Shown here in pieces: positions 1-8,719 of a DNA stretch of 64,000 nt; positions within the stretch are counted from its first letter, which is position 1; every line of letters begins with the position of its first letter. A program made the position numbers and the translations under genes. The DNA is from Lachnospiraceae bacterium (GTDB taxonomy: Bacteria; Bacillota; Clostridia; Lachnospirales; Lachnospiraceae), in NCBI GenBank assembly GCA_017936885.1, contig JAGBEO010000011.1, forward strand, positions 62,001 to 126,000. The letters run 5' to 3'. The notes under the pieces are model-generated. The model did not search any database, was not told the DNA's origin, and saw only the letters and a list, made by a program, of their open reading frames with translations.

Positions 1-1250
1 CCATCGCATATGGCATTTTAGCAGCGGTGTTCTTTACCCTCATTATTGTGTACCGTAATACAAGAGGATGGCCTATTTATCTTGTATGTGCTTTTACGCT
101 GTTCTATTTAAGAATGGGAGCATGGCATAAAAAAGAAAGACTTTTGCAGAATATATGTAACGGTATCCTGCTTCATTTCGGTGCCATGGTAATATATTGT
201 CTTCTTCATAGACCGTACATGTTTTACCAATACTATAGATATCCTTTTATCTTCCACACGGTAACAATTTCGGCGGTTTATCTGGCGCTGGCGGTATGCG
301 CGGCGATGGTGAAGTTTTTGGACAGTTACCGGAGACGGCCTACTCTTGCGGGAACTTATAAAGAGCTTATTATGCTGGGGATTTCATCCGTTTATCTGTT
401 GCTTACGTTATCAAGAACAGGTTATCTGGCTATTCTGGCAACTGCGGTTGTTGTGATTCCGGTCATCTGTTTTGCCATGAAGAGCAGATGGCGGAGAATG
501 CTGCAGGGCATCGGTATGATGCTTGCGGCTGTGGCAGTGTGCTTTCCGATTGTCTTTACGGCGCAGAGGATTGTGCCTTCCATAGAGGCCAGACCGATTC
601 TTCATGAGATCGAGGAGCTGCCTACGGAAATTGTACATGGCAGAGTGATGGATTCGAATTATTATATTACGATTCAGCGGTTTGTACAGGTATTCCAGAT
701 GAAGGTACTGGGAATCCCGGAAGATCAGTGTGTGGAAGCTATCTGTATCGTGCGTAGTGACGGAGAACCTGCTTATATCAATTCTTACTTTAAAAATGTG
801 GAAGAAGTGCTGCTGGCATCGGAAGAAGATATGGCGGCCGGCGGGGAAGAGGAGCAGGAGGATGATTCTTATACCAATGGCAGAATGGATATTTTTGCAT
901 TGTATTATAAGAATCTGAACAAATTCGGACATGAAGACATGGGTATTATGGAGCCTGACGGCAACTTTACCGTACATGCCCATAATATATATTTGCAGGT
1001 GGCATATGACCATGGTATCTATGTGGGAATCGTATTTATTGTGTTGGGAGTCGGTACTCTTGTGCAAGCGGCGATTTATTATCACAGGCGTAAGGAAGAT
1101 ACCATGTGCGCGGCACTTCCGCTGGCGATTCTGATTTTGTTTGCCGTGGCGGGATTGACGGAGTGGATTTTCCACCCCTGCTGTCCGATCGCATACTGCT
1201 TATTAGTGACGTTGGCGCCGCTTTTAACGGATATGAAGAAGAGCCGTTAA
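1..1250 (+). CDS. Wzy/WaaL-type O-antigen polymerase or ligase, 5'-truncated by window edge
   Basis: Polytopic membrane protein; the frame stays open to the left edge, so the true start lies outside the window. About eight hydrophobic segments are visible. A Ser-Arg-Thr-Gly motif ends one of them, and a long hydrophilic outside loop follows, with an acidic stretch (EEEQEDD) and an NGRMDIF motif. Next comes HAHN leading into a membrane segment, the usual signature of the Wzy_C/O-antigen ligase family. Such proteins act on undecaprenyl-diphosphate-linked glycans at the outer face of the membrane, either polymerising repeats or ligating the glycan to an acceptor. The PglL-type O-oligosaccharyltransferases share this fold, so polymerase and ligase roles cannot be separated. 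It is followed closely by the dehydratase gene. Confidence 0.8.
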   Translation, partial: IAYGILAAVFFTLIIVYRNTRGWPIYLVCAFTLFYLRMGAWHKKERLLQNICNGILLHFGAMVIYCLLHRPYMFYQYYRYPFIFHTVTISAVYLALAVCAAMVKFLDSYRRRPTLAGTYKELIMLGISSVYLLLTLSRTGYLAILATAVVVIPVICFAMKSRWRRMLQGIGMMLAAVAVCFPIVFTAQRIVPSIEARPILHEIEELPTEIVHGRVMDSNYYITIQRFVQVFQMKVLGIPEDQCVEAICIVRSDGEPAYINSYFKNVEEVLLASEEDMAAGGEEEQEDDSYTNGRMDIFALYYKNLNKFGHEDMGIMEPDGNFTVHAHNIYLQVAYDHGIYVGIVFIVLGVGTLVQAAIYYHRRKEDTMCAALPLAILILFAVAGLTEWIFHPCCPIAYCLLVTLAPLLTDMKKSR

Positions 1251-1314
1251 ACGATGAAGAATTTCTCGGGTTGGCGCAAAGATTGTAACCGGTATGAAAA
1301 CTTTGGTTAACATC

Positions 1315-1324
1315 AAAAAGGAGG
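1315..1324 (+). promoter_or_regulatory. Ribosome binding site fixing a GTG start
   Basis: AAAAAGGAGG lies 8 nt before an in-frame GTG at 1333. The upstream ATG at 1294 and the downstream ATG at 1378 have no comparable site, so GTG 1333 is the best start of the dehydratase. Confidence 0.65.
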
Positions 1325-1332
1325 AACCCGGT

Positions 1333-3249
1333 GTGCTGCATGGTTATGGAAAAGGCATACCAGAACGGGATACCATTATGGAGAAAAAGAAAAATCCTTT
1401 TAATGTAAAATTATTTTATAGAAGAACCTGCCTTATCATATACGATATTATCAGCATTGTTTTGGCAAGTTATATGGCAATTCTGGTTCGTTATGAATTT
1501 CATGTGGATCAGATTCCGGATCACTTTATGCGTCCGGTTGAAGTGTTTATGCCGCTGAACATTATTTTGACATTGGTCATTTTCTACGGTTTTCATCTGT
1601 ACAGTAGTTTGTGGGCATTTGCAGGAGAGACGGAGCTGCAGAATATTGTAGTATCCTGTGTTTTATCGACACTGGTCAATGGTATTGGTATGCAGTTTTT
1701 CAAAATGACATCACAGGCGGTACCGAAGAGCTATTATCTTTTGTATATGTTTCTGCTGATCACCTGTATTTTTGCCAGCAGATTTTCTTACCGCTTTTTC
1801 AGAAGCATGAAGCATAAGCAGCAGAATAAGAAGAATCGTATTTCGGTTATGGTGATCGGTGCCGGAGAAGCTGCGAATGTGATTATCAAGGAGATTGTGA
1901 ACAGTAATTTCTCCACTATGGTTATCAAATGTATTATTGATGATGACAAGGGCAAATGGGGCAAATACATTCAGGGTATTAAGGTGGTCGGCGGACGGGA
2001 CCGGATCGTAGAGTGTGCGGATGTTTATGAGGTGGACGAAATTATCGTAGCGATGCCTTCTGCCAGCAGATCCGAGATCAAGAGCATACTGGAAATCTGC
2101 AAGGATACTAATTGTAAGCTGCGTTCCCTGCCGGGTATGTATCAGCTTGTGAACGGCGAGGTGAATGTCAGCAAGCTTCGTGATGTGGAAGTGGAAGACT
2201 TGTTAGGAAGAGATCCGATCAGTGTCGATATGGATTCCATTGCGGGTTACGTAAAGGGTAAGGTTGTGCTGGTAACCGGAGGAGGCGGCTCCATCGGCAG
2301 TGAACTGTGCAGACAGATTGCGGCACACAAGCCCAAACAGCTTGTTATCGTGGATATTTACGAGAATACGGTATATGACATACAGCAGGAATTAAAGAAG
2401 AATTATCCGGATCTTGATCTGGTGGTATTGATTGCATCGGTGCGCAATACAAACCGAATGAATTATATCTTTTCCCAATACCATCCCCATATCGTATATC
2501 ATGCGGCAGCCCATAAGCATGTGCCGCTGATGGAGGACAGCCCTACAGAGGCAGTGAAGAACAATGTATTCGGAACCTTTAAGACGGCACAGGCGGCAGC
2601 TATGAGCGGTGTGCAGAGATTTGTTATGATCTCTACGGATAAGGCAGTGAATCCGACCAATATTATGGGAGCCAGCAAGCGAATCTGTGAGATGATTATT
2701 CAGACCTTTGATAAGCATTATGATACGGAATTTGTGGCAGTGCGGTTTGGCAATGTGCTGGGCAGTAACGGAAGCGTTATTCCGCTGTTCAGAAAGCAGA
2801 TTGCTGCAGGCGGTCCGGTTACGGTGACCCATCCGGATATCATTCGTTATTTCATGACCATTCCGGAGGCGGTTTCTCTGGTGCTGCAGGCGGGCGCCTA
2901 TGCCAAGGGCGGCGAGATCTTCGTGCTGGATATGGGTGAGCCTGTTAAGATCTTAAGTCTGGCGGAGAATCTGATTAAACTTTCGGGCTTCCGTGTGGGT
3001 GAAGATATTAAGATTGAGTTTACAGGGCTTCGTCCGGGTGAGAAACTCTATGAAGAACTTCTGATGGACGAGGAAGGTATGAAAGATACGGCGAATAAGA
3101 TGATTCACATCGGCAAACCGATTGAATTGGACGAGCAGGAATTCTTTGCACAGTTGAAGGAGTTAAAGGATGAGTGCCAGATAGAAAGCTCTGATATCAG
3201 ACCGCTGATTCAGAAGATTGTTCCTACGTATCATTACACTGATAAGTAG
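1333..3249 (+). CDS. Membrane-bound NDP-sugar 4,6-dehydratase (CapD/PglF/WbpM family)
   Basis: Long-form dehydratase of about 638 residues. It converts UDP-GlcNAc to a UDP-4-keto-6-deoxy sugar at the inner membrane face, the first step to bacillosamine, QuiNAc and FucNAc-type sugars. About four N-terminal transmembrane helices come first. A CoA-binding-like Rossmann domain follows (VIGAGEAAN), then the catalytic SDR domain with GGGGSIGSE and DKAVNPTNIMGASK. The usual SDR Tyr is replaced by Met before the Lys, typical of the FlaA1/PglF/WbpM class. GTG 1333 is chosen for its strong ribosome binding site. The next two genes are an aminotransferase and a PglC-like transferase, matching the PglF-PglE-PglC order of N-glycosylation loci. 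Confidence 0.9.
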   Translation: MLHGYGKGIPERDTIMEKKKNPFNVKLFYRRTCLIIYDIISIVLASYMAILVRYEFHVDQIPDHFMRPVEVFMPLNIILTLVIFYGFHLYSSLWAFAGETELQNIVVSCVLSTLVNGIGMQFFKMTSQAVPKSYYLLYMFLLITCIFASRFSYRFFRSMKHKQQNKKNRISVMVIGAGEAANVIIKEIVNSNFSTMVIKCIIDDDKGKWGKYIQGIKVVGGRDRIVECADVYEVDEIIVAMPSASRSEIKSILEICKDTNCKLRSLPGMYQLVNGEVNVSKLRDVEVEDLLGRDPISVDMDSIAGYVKGKVVLVTGGGGSIGSELCRQIAAHKPKQLVIVDIYENTVYDIQQELKKNYPDLDLVVLIASVRNTNRMNYIFSQYHPHIVYHAAAHKHVPLMEDSPTEAVKNNVFGTFKTAQAAAMSGVQRFVMISTDKAVNPTNIMGASKRICEMIIQTFDKHYDTEFVAVRFGNVLGSNGSVIPLFRKQIAAGGPVTVTHPDIIRYFMTIPEAVSLVLQAGAYAKGGEIFVLDMGEPVKILSLAENLIKLSGFRVGEDIKIEFTGLRPGEKLYEELLMDEEGMKDTANKMIHIGKPIELDEQEFFAQLKELKDECQIESSDIRPLIQKIVPTYHYTDK

Positions 3250-3273
3250 GAAAAAGGAAAGGAAGTAAGTGCA

Positions 3274-4410
3274 ATGGACAAGAAACGAATTTACTTATCT
3301 TCCCCCACCATGCATGGTGAGGAACAGAAATTTATTAAGGAGGCTTTTGATACAAACTGGGTAGCACCTTTGGGCCCAAATGTGAATGCTTTTGAAGCAG
3401 AGATGGCGGAATATACGGGATGCGGACATGCTGCGGCATTGAGCGCAGGAACGGCGGCTATCCACCTGTCCCTGAAATTGTTGGATGCGAAGCAGGGAGA
3501 TGTGGTGTTTGTATCTGACCTGACATTTTCGGCGACCTGCAATCCGATTGTCTATGAGAAAGCCACACCGGTATTTATCGATGCGGAACCGGATACATGG
3601 AATATGTCTCCTGAGGCTTTGAGAAAGGCTTTCGAGTTATATCCGCATCCGAAAGCGGTTATCTGTGTCCATCTCTATGGTACGCCCGCTAAACTGGACG
3701 AAATTATGGCGATTTGTGCAGAGCACAATGTGCCTTTGATTGAGGACGCGGCAGAGTCTTTGAGCAGTACTTATAAAGGGAAATATACAGGTACGTTTGG
3801 AAAATATGGTATTTATTCATTTAACGGAAATAAAATTATTACCACCTCCGGCGGCGGTATGTTAGTATCTGCTGATGAAGAGGCAACTAAGAGGGCTACG
3901 TTCTTAGCAACGCAGGCGCGTGATCCTGCAAGACATTATCAGCATTCCCAGATAGGCTATAATTATCGTATGAGCAATATTGTTGCCGGAATCGGACGTG
4001 GACAGCTTCTGCATTTAGAGGAACACAAAGCGTTAAAAAAGGCGATTTATAAGCAGTATCAGGAAGCTTTTGCGGACATCCCGGAGATTACTATGAATCC
4101 CATGAATCCGGATGGGGATGCCAATAACTGGCTGTCTTGTATGACGATTGCTGCGGATAGTAAGGTGACACCCGATATGGTGATGGATGCGCTGGAAGGG
4201 GAAAATGCGGAGAGCAGACCAATCTGGAAGCCTATGCATTTGCAGCCTGTTTTTGAGCAGTATGACTTTATTGCACACAATGCGGACGGCAGCAGCGTGG
4301 GCGCAGACATTTTTAACAGAGGATTGTGTCTGCCAAGCGATATCAAGAATACACCGGAGGATATGGAGTTGATTATCCGTACGGTTAAGAAGTGTTTCGG
4401 CAGACAGTAA
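3274..4410 (+). CDS. PLP sugar aminotransferase (DegT/DnrJ/EryC1/StrS family, PglE-like)
   Basis: About 378 residues. Predicted to transfer an amino group, usually from glutamate, to C4 of the 4-keto-6-deoxy sugar made by the preceding dehydratase, giving a UDP-4-amino-4,6-dideoxy sugar. The PLP-binding lysine is K187 in FNGNKIITTSGGG; D158 in IEDAAES should contact the pyridine nitrogen. The N-terminal stretch WVAPLGPNVNAFE is typical of the PglE/PseC/WecE group. It lies 24 bp after the dehydratase, so co-translation is likely. No dedicated PglD-type N-acetyltransferase follows in this block, so the fate of the new amine is open: see the ATP-grasp gene and the two formyltransferases. Confidence 0.9.
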   Translation: MDKKRIYLSSPTMHGEEQKFIKEAFDTNWVAPLGPNVNAFEAEMAEYTGCGHAAALSAGTAAIHLSLKLLDAKQGDVVFVSDLTFSATCNPIVYEKATPVFIDAEPDTWNMSPEALRKAFELYPHPKAVICVHLYGTPAKLDEIMAICAEHNVPLIEDAAESLSSTYKGKYTGTFGKYGIYSFNGNKIITTSGGGMLVSADEEATKRATFLATQARDPARHYQHSQIGYNYRMSNIVAGIGRGQLLHLEEHKALKKAIYKQYQEAFADIPEITMNPMNPDGDANNWLSCMTIAADSKVTPDMVMDALEGENAESRPIWKPMHLQPVFEQYDFIAHNADGSSVGADIFNRGLCLPSDIKNTPEDMELIIRTVKKCFGRQ

Positions 4411-4535
4411 GGCTGAACGATCAAAATAAGATGAACGGATAATAAAGGTAATGAACTTGAATCACAGCAACCTGCGAAAGATGGATCGAAAGCAGATCGC
4501 TGGCAGCGAACGAAAAGGGAACGGAGGGTGACAGC

Positions 4536-5195
4536 ATGTATAAAAAATATATCAAGCGTTGTTTGGATTTTCTATTGTCGCTTTGCGCTATTATCATCTT
4601 AAGCCCGATTTTGCTTGTGCTGTGTATTTTGGTGCGTACAAAGCTTGGAAGCCCCATTTTCTTCCATCAGGAGAGACCGGGCAGGCATGAGAAAATTTTT
4701 ACTCTCTGCAAGTTCCGTACCATGACGGATGAACGGGACGAAAACGGAGAACTTCTGCCGGACTCGATGCGGCTTACCAGATTCGGTAAATTCTTGCGGG
4801 CAACCAGCTTGGATGAACTGCCGGAGCTTTTTAATATTTTAAAAGGCGATATGAGCATCATCGGTCCCAGACCTTTGCTGGTATCTTATCTGCCATACTA
4901 CAGTGAGCGTGAAAAACTGCGCCACAGTGTACGTCCCGGTCTTACCGGACTGGCACAGGTCAGCGGACGTAATTTCATCGACTGGGATAGAAGAATGGAA
5001 AAAGACGTAGAATATGTAGAGAATCTTACCTTCGCCATGGATTTGAAAGTATTGTGGATGACGGTACAGACGGTGCTTGGTCATTCTGAGGAAGTGGCAG
5101 AAGATACCAATGCGGTGGAGGGCAATTTTGCCGAGATTCGGAAGAAACGGTTGGAGGAAACCGGAAGCCTGGAGAAGAAGGAGGCAGCCTTTTGA
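4536..5195 (+). CDS. Initiating phosphoglycosyltransferase, small PglC type
   Basis: A 219-residue monotopic phosphoglycosyltransferase that moves a sugar 1-phosphate from UDP-sugar onto undecaprenyl phosphate, priming a lipid-linked glycan. One N-terminal membrane hairpin (about residues 10-33) is followed by the catalytic domain with CKFRTM, the Asp93-Glu94 dyad in SLDELPELFN, GDMSIIGPRPL and PGLTGLAQVSGR. The length matches PglC rather than the longer WbaP/WcaJ type. A good ribosome binding site (GGAGG) precedes the ATG. The 125 bp before it contain no recognisable gene. The stop overlaps the TTG start of the next gene (TTGA). With the dehydratase and aminotransferase upstream, the likely substrate is a bacillosamine-like UDP sugar. 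Confidence 0.9.
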   Translation: MYKKYIKRCLDFLLSLCAIIILSPILLVLCILVRTKLGSPIFFHQERPGRHEKIFTLCKFRTMTDERDENGELLPDSMRLTRFGKFLRATSLDELPELFNILKGDMSIIGPRPLLVSYLPYYSEREKLRHSVRPGLTGLAQVSGRNFIDWDRRMEKDVEYVENLTFAMDLKVLWMTVQTVLGHSEEVAEDTNAVEGNFAEIRKKRLEETGSLEKKEAAF

Positions 5196-6175
5196 ATATT
5201 TTAATTTTGAGCGCGGGAACCCGTGACAAGGTAGTGCAATATTTTAAGAAAGAAATCGGGGACAGAGGAAGGATTATTGCTACCGACTGTTCCAATCTGG
5301 CACCGGCAGTGTACGATGCGGATACTTTCTATTTGGTGCCGAGAATTACAGCACCGAATTATCTGGATGTAATTTTGGATATATGCAAGAAGGAGCAAAT
5401 CAAAGGTGTCTTTTCTTTGATTGATCCGGAACTTAGTATGTTAGCGAGAGAAAAAGAGAAATTTCTTGCAGTGGGAACGACACCGATTATATCGGACTAT
5501 GATCTGGTGGAAACCTGCTTCGATAAGTATAGAATGTTTGAATTGTTACAGAAAATGCAGATTCCCACCGGAAAATGTTATATGGACAAGGAAGCCTTCT
5601 ACCGGGCGGTGGAAGAGGGAGAGATTTCTTATCCGGTTTTCGTTAAGCCGGTGAGGGGCAGTGCCAGCATCCATATTAATAAGGTCAGCAGCAGAAAAGA
5701 GATAGAAGTATTGTTTGATCTGTATGATGATCTGATGATTCAGGAGTATATGGACGGACAAGAGTATGGTGCAGATGTCTACATTGATATGATATCCGGC
5801 AAATGTACGGATATTTTTGTGAAGAAGAAAATCAAGATGCGGGCCGGGGAAACGGACAAATCGGTGTCCTATAAGGATGAAACCTTATTTGCCATGATAC
5901 AGAAATTTGTGGAAGAATGTGGATTCCGTGGTATGATAGATATAGATATTTTCGAGATAGACGGCACATATTACATCTCGGAGGTCAATCCCAGATTCGG
6001 AGGCGGTTATCCTCATGCTTATGCCTGTGGGGTAAATATGCCGGGGGCAGTGATTCGCAATCTGGCGGGACAGGAAAATGAGGTGTCCCTCGGTGCTTAT
6101 CAGGAAAATATCTGCATGATGAAGTATAATGAAATTGCTGTCCGCGATATGAATGGTATTGAGATCGTACCGTAA
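5192..6175 (+). CDS. ATP-grasp ligase (CarB-like) of a glycan pathway
   Basis: A 327-residue cytoplasmic ATP-grasp protein. A short N-terminal Rossmann-like part (about 1-110) is followed by the ATP-grasp fold, with KPVRGSAS near 150-160, IQEYMDGQEYG near 185 and the metal-binding SEVNPRFGGG near 270. It starts at a TTG that overlaps the stop of the PglC-like gene, implying translational coupling. ATP-grasp enzymes join a carboxylate to an amine through an acyl phosphate. Here the obvious amine is the 4-amino group made by the aminotransferase two genes upstream, with an amino acid or other acid as donor. That role is inferred; acceptor and donor cannot be read from the sequence. Confidence 0.8.
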   Translation: MNILILSAGTRDKVVQYFKKEIGDRGRIIATDCSNLAPAVYDADTFYLVPRITAPNYLDVILDICKKEQIKGVFSLIDPELSMLAREKEKFLAVGTTPIISDYDLVETCFDKYRMFELLQKMQIPTGKCYMDKEAFYRAVEEGEISYPVFVKPVRGSASIHINKVSSRKEIEVLFDLYDDLMIQEYMDGQEYGADVYIDMISGKCTDIFVKKKIKMRAGETDKSVSYKDETLFAMIQKFVEECGFRGMIDIDIFEIDGTYYISEVNPRFGGGYPHAYACGVNMPGAVIRNLAGQENEVSLGAYQENICMMKYNEIAVRDMNGIEIVP

Positions 6176-6248
6176 GATGTATTTGTGACGAAGTGCTGCA
6201 GAATAGAATGTATATTTAATGATAAGGCACTTCGGAATGGAGAGGAAC

Positions 6249-7334
6249 ATGGGGAGAGTATTGATACTCACGAATTCATCCGGGGGCTTGTATGATTTTC
6301 GTAATGAATTCGTGCAGGCGCTTAGGGCTGAGCATGAAGTATTCATCAGTATGCCGGATGATACGAAAGAGAAAGAGTTAAAGGCAGAGGGCTGTCAGAT
6401 CATAAAGACGGCGATCAACCGAAGAGGAATAAATCCGTTAGAAGACTTGAAGTTATACCGCACTTACAGTAAGATGATAAAAGAGTTAAAGCCGGATTTG
6501 GTCGTAACCTACACGATCAAGCCTAATATATACGGCGGTTTTGCGGCAGGCAGGCGGAAAGTTCCTTATATTGCTACGATTACCGGGCTTGGCGGGGCTT
6601 TTGACAAAACCGGATTACTGCTTAAAGTGATCGTGACAATGTATCGGATGGGACTAAAGAAAGCCTCCTGCGTATTTTTCCAGAACCGGGAAAACCGGGG
6701 GATTTTTCAGAACTTTGGGATCACGGCGATGAAAAGCCGGATGGTTATGGGTTCTGGGGTAAATCTGGACAGGCACTGCTATGAAGAATATCCTGCCGGA
6801 AAGGAAGCACATTTCCTTTTCGTAGGGCGAGTGATGAAGGAGCGGGGGATTCTGGAGTTTATTGAGGCGGCTAAGAAGCTGCACAGTGATCAGGTATTCT
6901 TCGATATCATGGGGTATTGTGATGAAGATTATCAGGAGCTCCTTGATACTTTGGAACAGCAGGGAATCCTGCATCAGATAGGATTCCATACCGAGGTGCA
7001 TGAATATCTGGCGGCGGCAAGTGCGATTGTGGTGGCATCTTTCCATGAGGGTATGTCCAATGCTTTGATTGAGGGAGCAGCAACGGGCAGACCTGTGATT
7101 GCTTCTAACATCAGCGGATGTCTGGAGGCTTTTGAGGAAGGCAAGACCGGATTCGGGTTTACGCCGGGTAAGCCGGAGGAGCTGATTGCGGCAATGGAGA
7201 AGTTTTTAGCGCTGTCTGTGGAAGAACGTGCCGCTATGGGACGAAGAGCCAGAGAGAAGATGGAGATGGAATTTGACAGGAAGTTAGTTACCGGTGAATA
7301 TATGGATGAAGTACATCAGATTTTAGGAACATAA
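6249..7334 (+). CDS. GT4 glycosyltransferase, PglA-like
   Basis: GT-B fold retaining transferase of about 361 residues. The N-terminal TNSSGGLYDFRNEFVQAL segment resembles PglA, which adds GalNAc to undecaprenyl-diphospho-bacillosamine. Family motifs include FVGRVMKERG at the start of the donor half and the E-x7-E type EGMSNALIEGAATGRPVIAS. ATG 6249 is chosen over ATGs at 6219 and 6237 because GGAG lies 6 nt upstream of it. Its position after the PglC-like and ATP-grasp genes suggests that it adds the second sugar of the lipid-linked glycan (inference). Confidence 0.85.
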   Translation: MGRVLILTNSSGGLYDFRNEFVQALRAEHEVFISMPDDTKEKELKAEGCQIIKTAINRRGINPLEDLKLYRTYSKMIKELKPDLVVTYTIKPNIYGGFAAGRRKVPYIATITGLGGAFDKTGLLLKVIVTMYRMGLKKASCVFFQNRENRGIFQNFGITAMKSRMVMGSGVNLDRHCYEEYPAGKEAHFLFVGRVMKERGILEFIEAAKKLHSDQVFFDIMGYCDEDYQELLDTLEQQGILHQIGFHTEVHEYLAAASAIVVASFHEGMSNALIEGAATGRPVIASNISGCLEAFEEGKTGFGFTPGKPEELIAAMEKFLALSVEERAAMGRRAREKMEMEFDRKLVTGEYMDEVHQILGT

Positions 7335-7402
7335 TATAAAAGAGAGTTTTGTGTGGGGATATTTGAAAATTTCAAGGAGACAAGAAAGGCTAGGGTAAGA
7401 AC

Positions 7403-8719
7403 ATGGGATTATATGAAGATTTGGTAAGCGGCAAAGAGAAGTTATCATTGGTAGGTTTGGGATATGTAGGTATGCCCATCGCTGTGGCTTTCGCAAGAAA
7501 GATTAATGTAGTAGGTTTTGACCTCAATGAGAAAAAAATTGAACTGTATAAGAGTGGTGTTGACCCTACGAATGAAGTGGGTGATGAGGTGATTAAAAAT
7601 ACGAAGGTTGCTTTTACGGCAGATCCCTCTAAGTTAAAAGAAGCGAAGTTCCACATTGTAGCAGTGCCTACCCCGGTGAATGATGACCATACACCGGATC
7701 TGACACCGGTAGAGGGTGCCAGCCGTATTTTAGGACAGAACCTGACCAAAGGCTCTGTTGTCGTGTTTGAGTCCACCGTATATCCGGGTGTTACGGAAGA
7801 TATCTGTGTACCGATTTTGGAGAAGGAATCCGGTTTAAAATGCGGCGTGGACTTTAAGATTGGTTATTCGCCGGAGCGTATCAATCCGGGTGACAAAGTA
7901 CATAGATTGGAGACGATTACCAAGATCGTATCCGGTATGGACGCTGAAACCCTGGACACGATCGCCAAAGTCTATGAGTTAGTTGTGGAAGTGGGCGTGT
8001 ACCGTGCAGAATCTATCAAGGTGGCAGAGGCTGCTAAGGTAATTGAGAACAGCCAGAGAGATATCAACATTGCATTTATGAACGAGCTTTCCATTATTTT
8101 CCACAAGATGGGAATCGATACGAAGGCGGTATTGGAAGCGGCAGGAACGAAATGGAATTTCCTGAAATTCATGCCGGGTCTGGTAGGCGGACATTGTATC
8201 GGTGTGGATCCTTATTATCTGACCTATAAGGCTGAGGAATTAGGTTATCATTCCCAGATCATCCTGTCCGGACGCCGTATCAATGATGACATGGGCAGAT
8301 ATGTGGCAGAGAGCCTTGTAAAAGATCTGATCAAAGCGGATATTCCGGTAAAACATGCCAAGGTAGCTATTTTAGGCTTTACCTTTAAAGAGAACTGCCC
8401 GGATACCAGAAATACGAAAGTCATCGACATCTATAAGGAGCTGGGCGAGTACGGTATTGCGCCGATCGTGGTAGATCCGGCAGCGGATGCTGATGAGGCG
8501 AAACGTCTCTACGGTATTGACTTCCAGACGATGGATGATGTGAAGAATGTGGATGCGGTAGTGATCGCAGTTGCACATGACAGATTCTTGAGCTTAAGTA
8601 AGGACGATATCAATAGCTTCTATAATCCTAAGCATAAACAGAAGGTATTGATGGATATTAAAGGCTTATTGAATAAAGAAGAGTATATGACAGAGGATTA
8701 TCTGTATTGGAGATTATAA
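7403..8719 (+). CDS. UDP-N-acetylhexosamine 6-dehydrogenase (UDP-Glc/GDP-Man dehydrogenase family)
   Basis: A 438-residue NAD-dependent four-electron oxidase of C6. It has an N-terminal Rossmann motif (LVGLGYVGMPIA, about 16-27), the STVYPG loop, Lys212 in the central helix and catalytic Cys265 in GGHCIGVDPYYL; a C-terminal domain then binds the UDP part. The PGLVGGHCIGVDPYYLT version is characteristic of the WbpO/TviB group acting on UDP-GlcNAc or UDP-GalNAc rather than UDP-glucose. Together with the WbpP/TviC-like epimerase at 10111 it should supply UDP-GlcNAcA or UDP-GalNAcA. The stop overlaps the possible starts of the following membrane protein gene. Confidence 0.9.
   Translation: MGLYEDLVSGKEKLSLVGLGYVGMPIAVAFARKINVVGFDLNEKKIELYKSGVDPTNEVGDEVIKNTKVAFTADPSKLKEAKFHIVAVPTPVNDDHTPDLTPVEGASRILGQNLTKGSVVVFESTVYPGVTEDICVPILEKESGLKCGVDFKIGYSPERINPGDKVHRLETITKIVSGMDAETLDTIAKVYELVVEVGVYRAESIKVAEAAKVIENSQRDINIAFMNELSIIFHKMGIDTKAVLEAAGTKWNFLKFMPGLVGGHCIGVDPYYLTYKAEELGYHSQIILSGRRINDDMGRYVAESLVKDLIKADIPVKHAKVAILGFTFKENCPDTRNTKVIDIYKELGEYGIAPIVVDPAADADEAKRLYGIDFQTMDDVKNVDAVVIAVAHDRFLSLSKDDINSFYNPKHKQKVLMDIKGLLNKEEYMTEDYLYWRL

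Noticed and set aside
411-1175. Long open frame on the minus strand (254 codons) and many similar antisense frames
   Set aside because: They lie opposite well-supported genes, lack family motifs and have unusual composition rich in His, Cys and Arg. They are shadows of the coding strand.
1294-1332. ATG 1294 as start of the dehydratase
   Set aside because: No ribosome binding site there, while GTG 1333 has AAAAAGGAGG at 8 nt.
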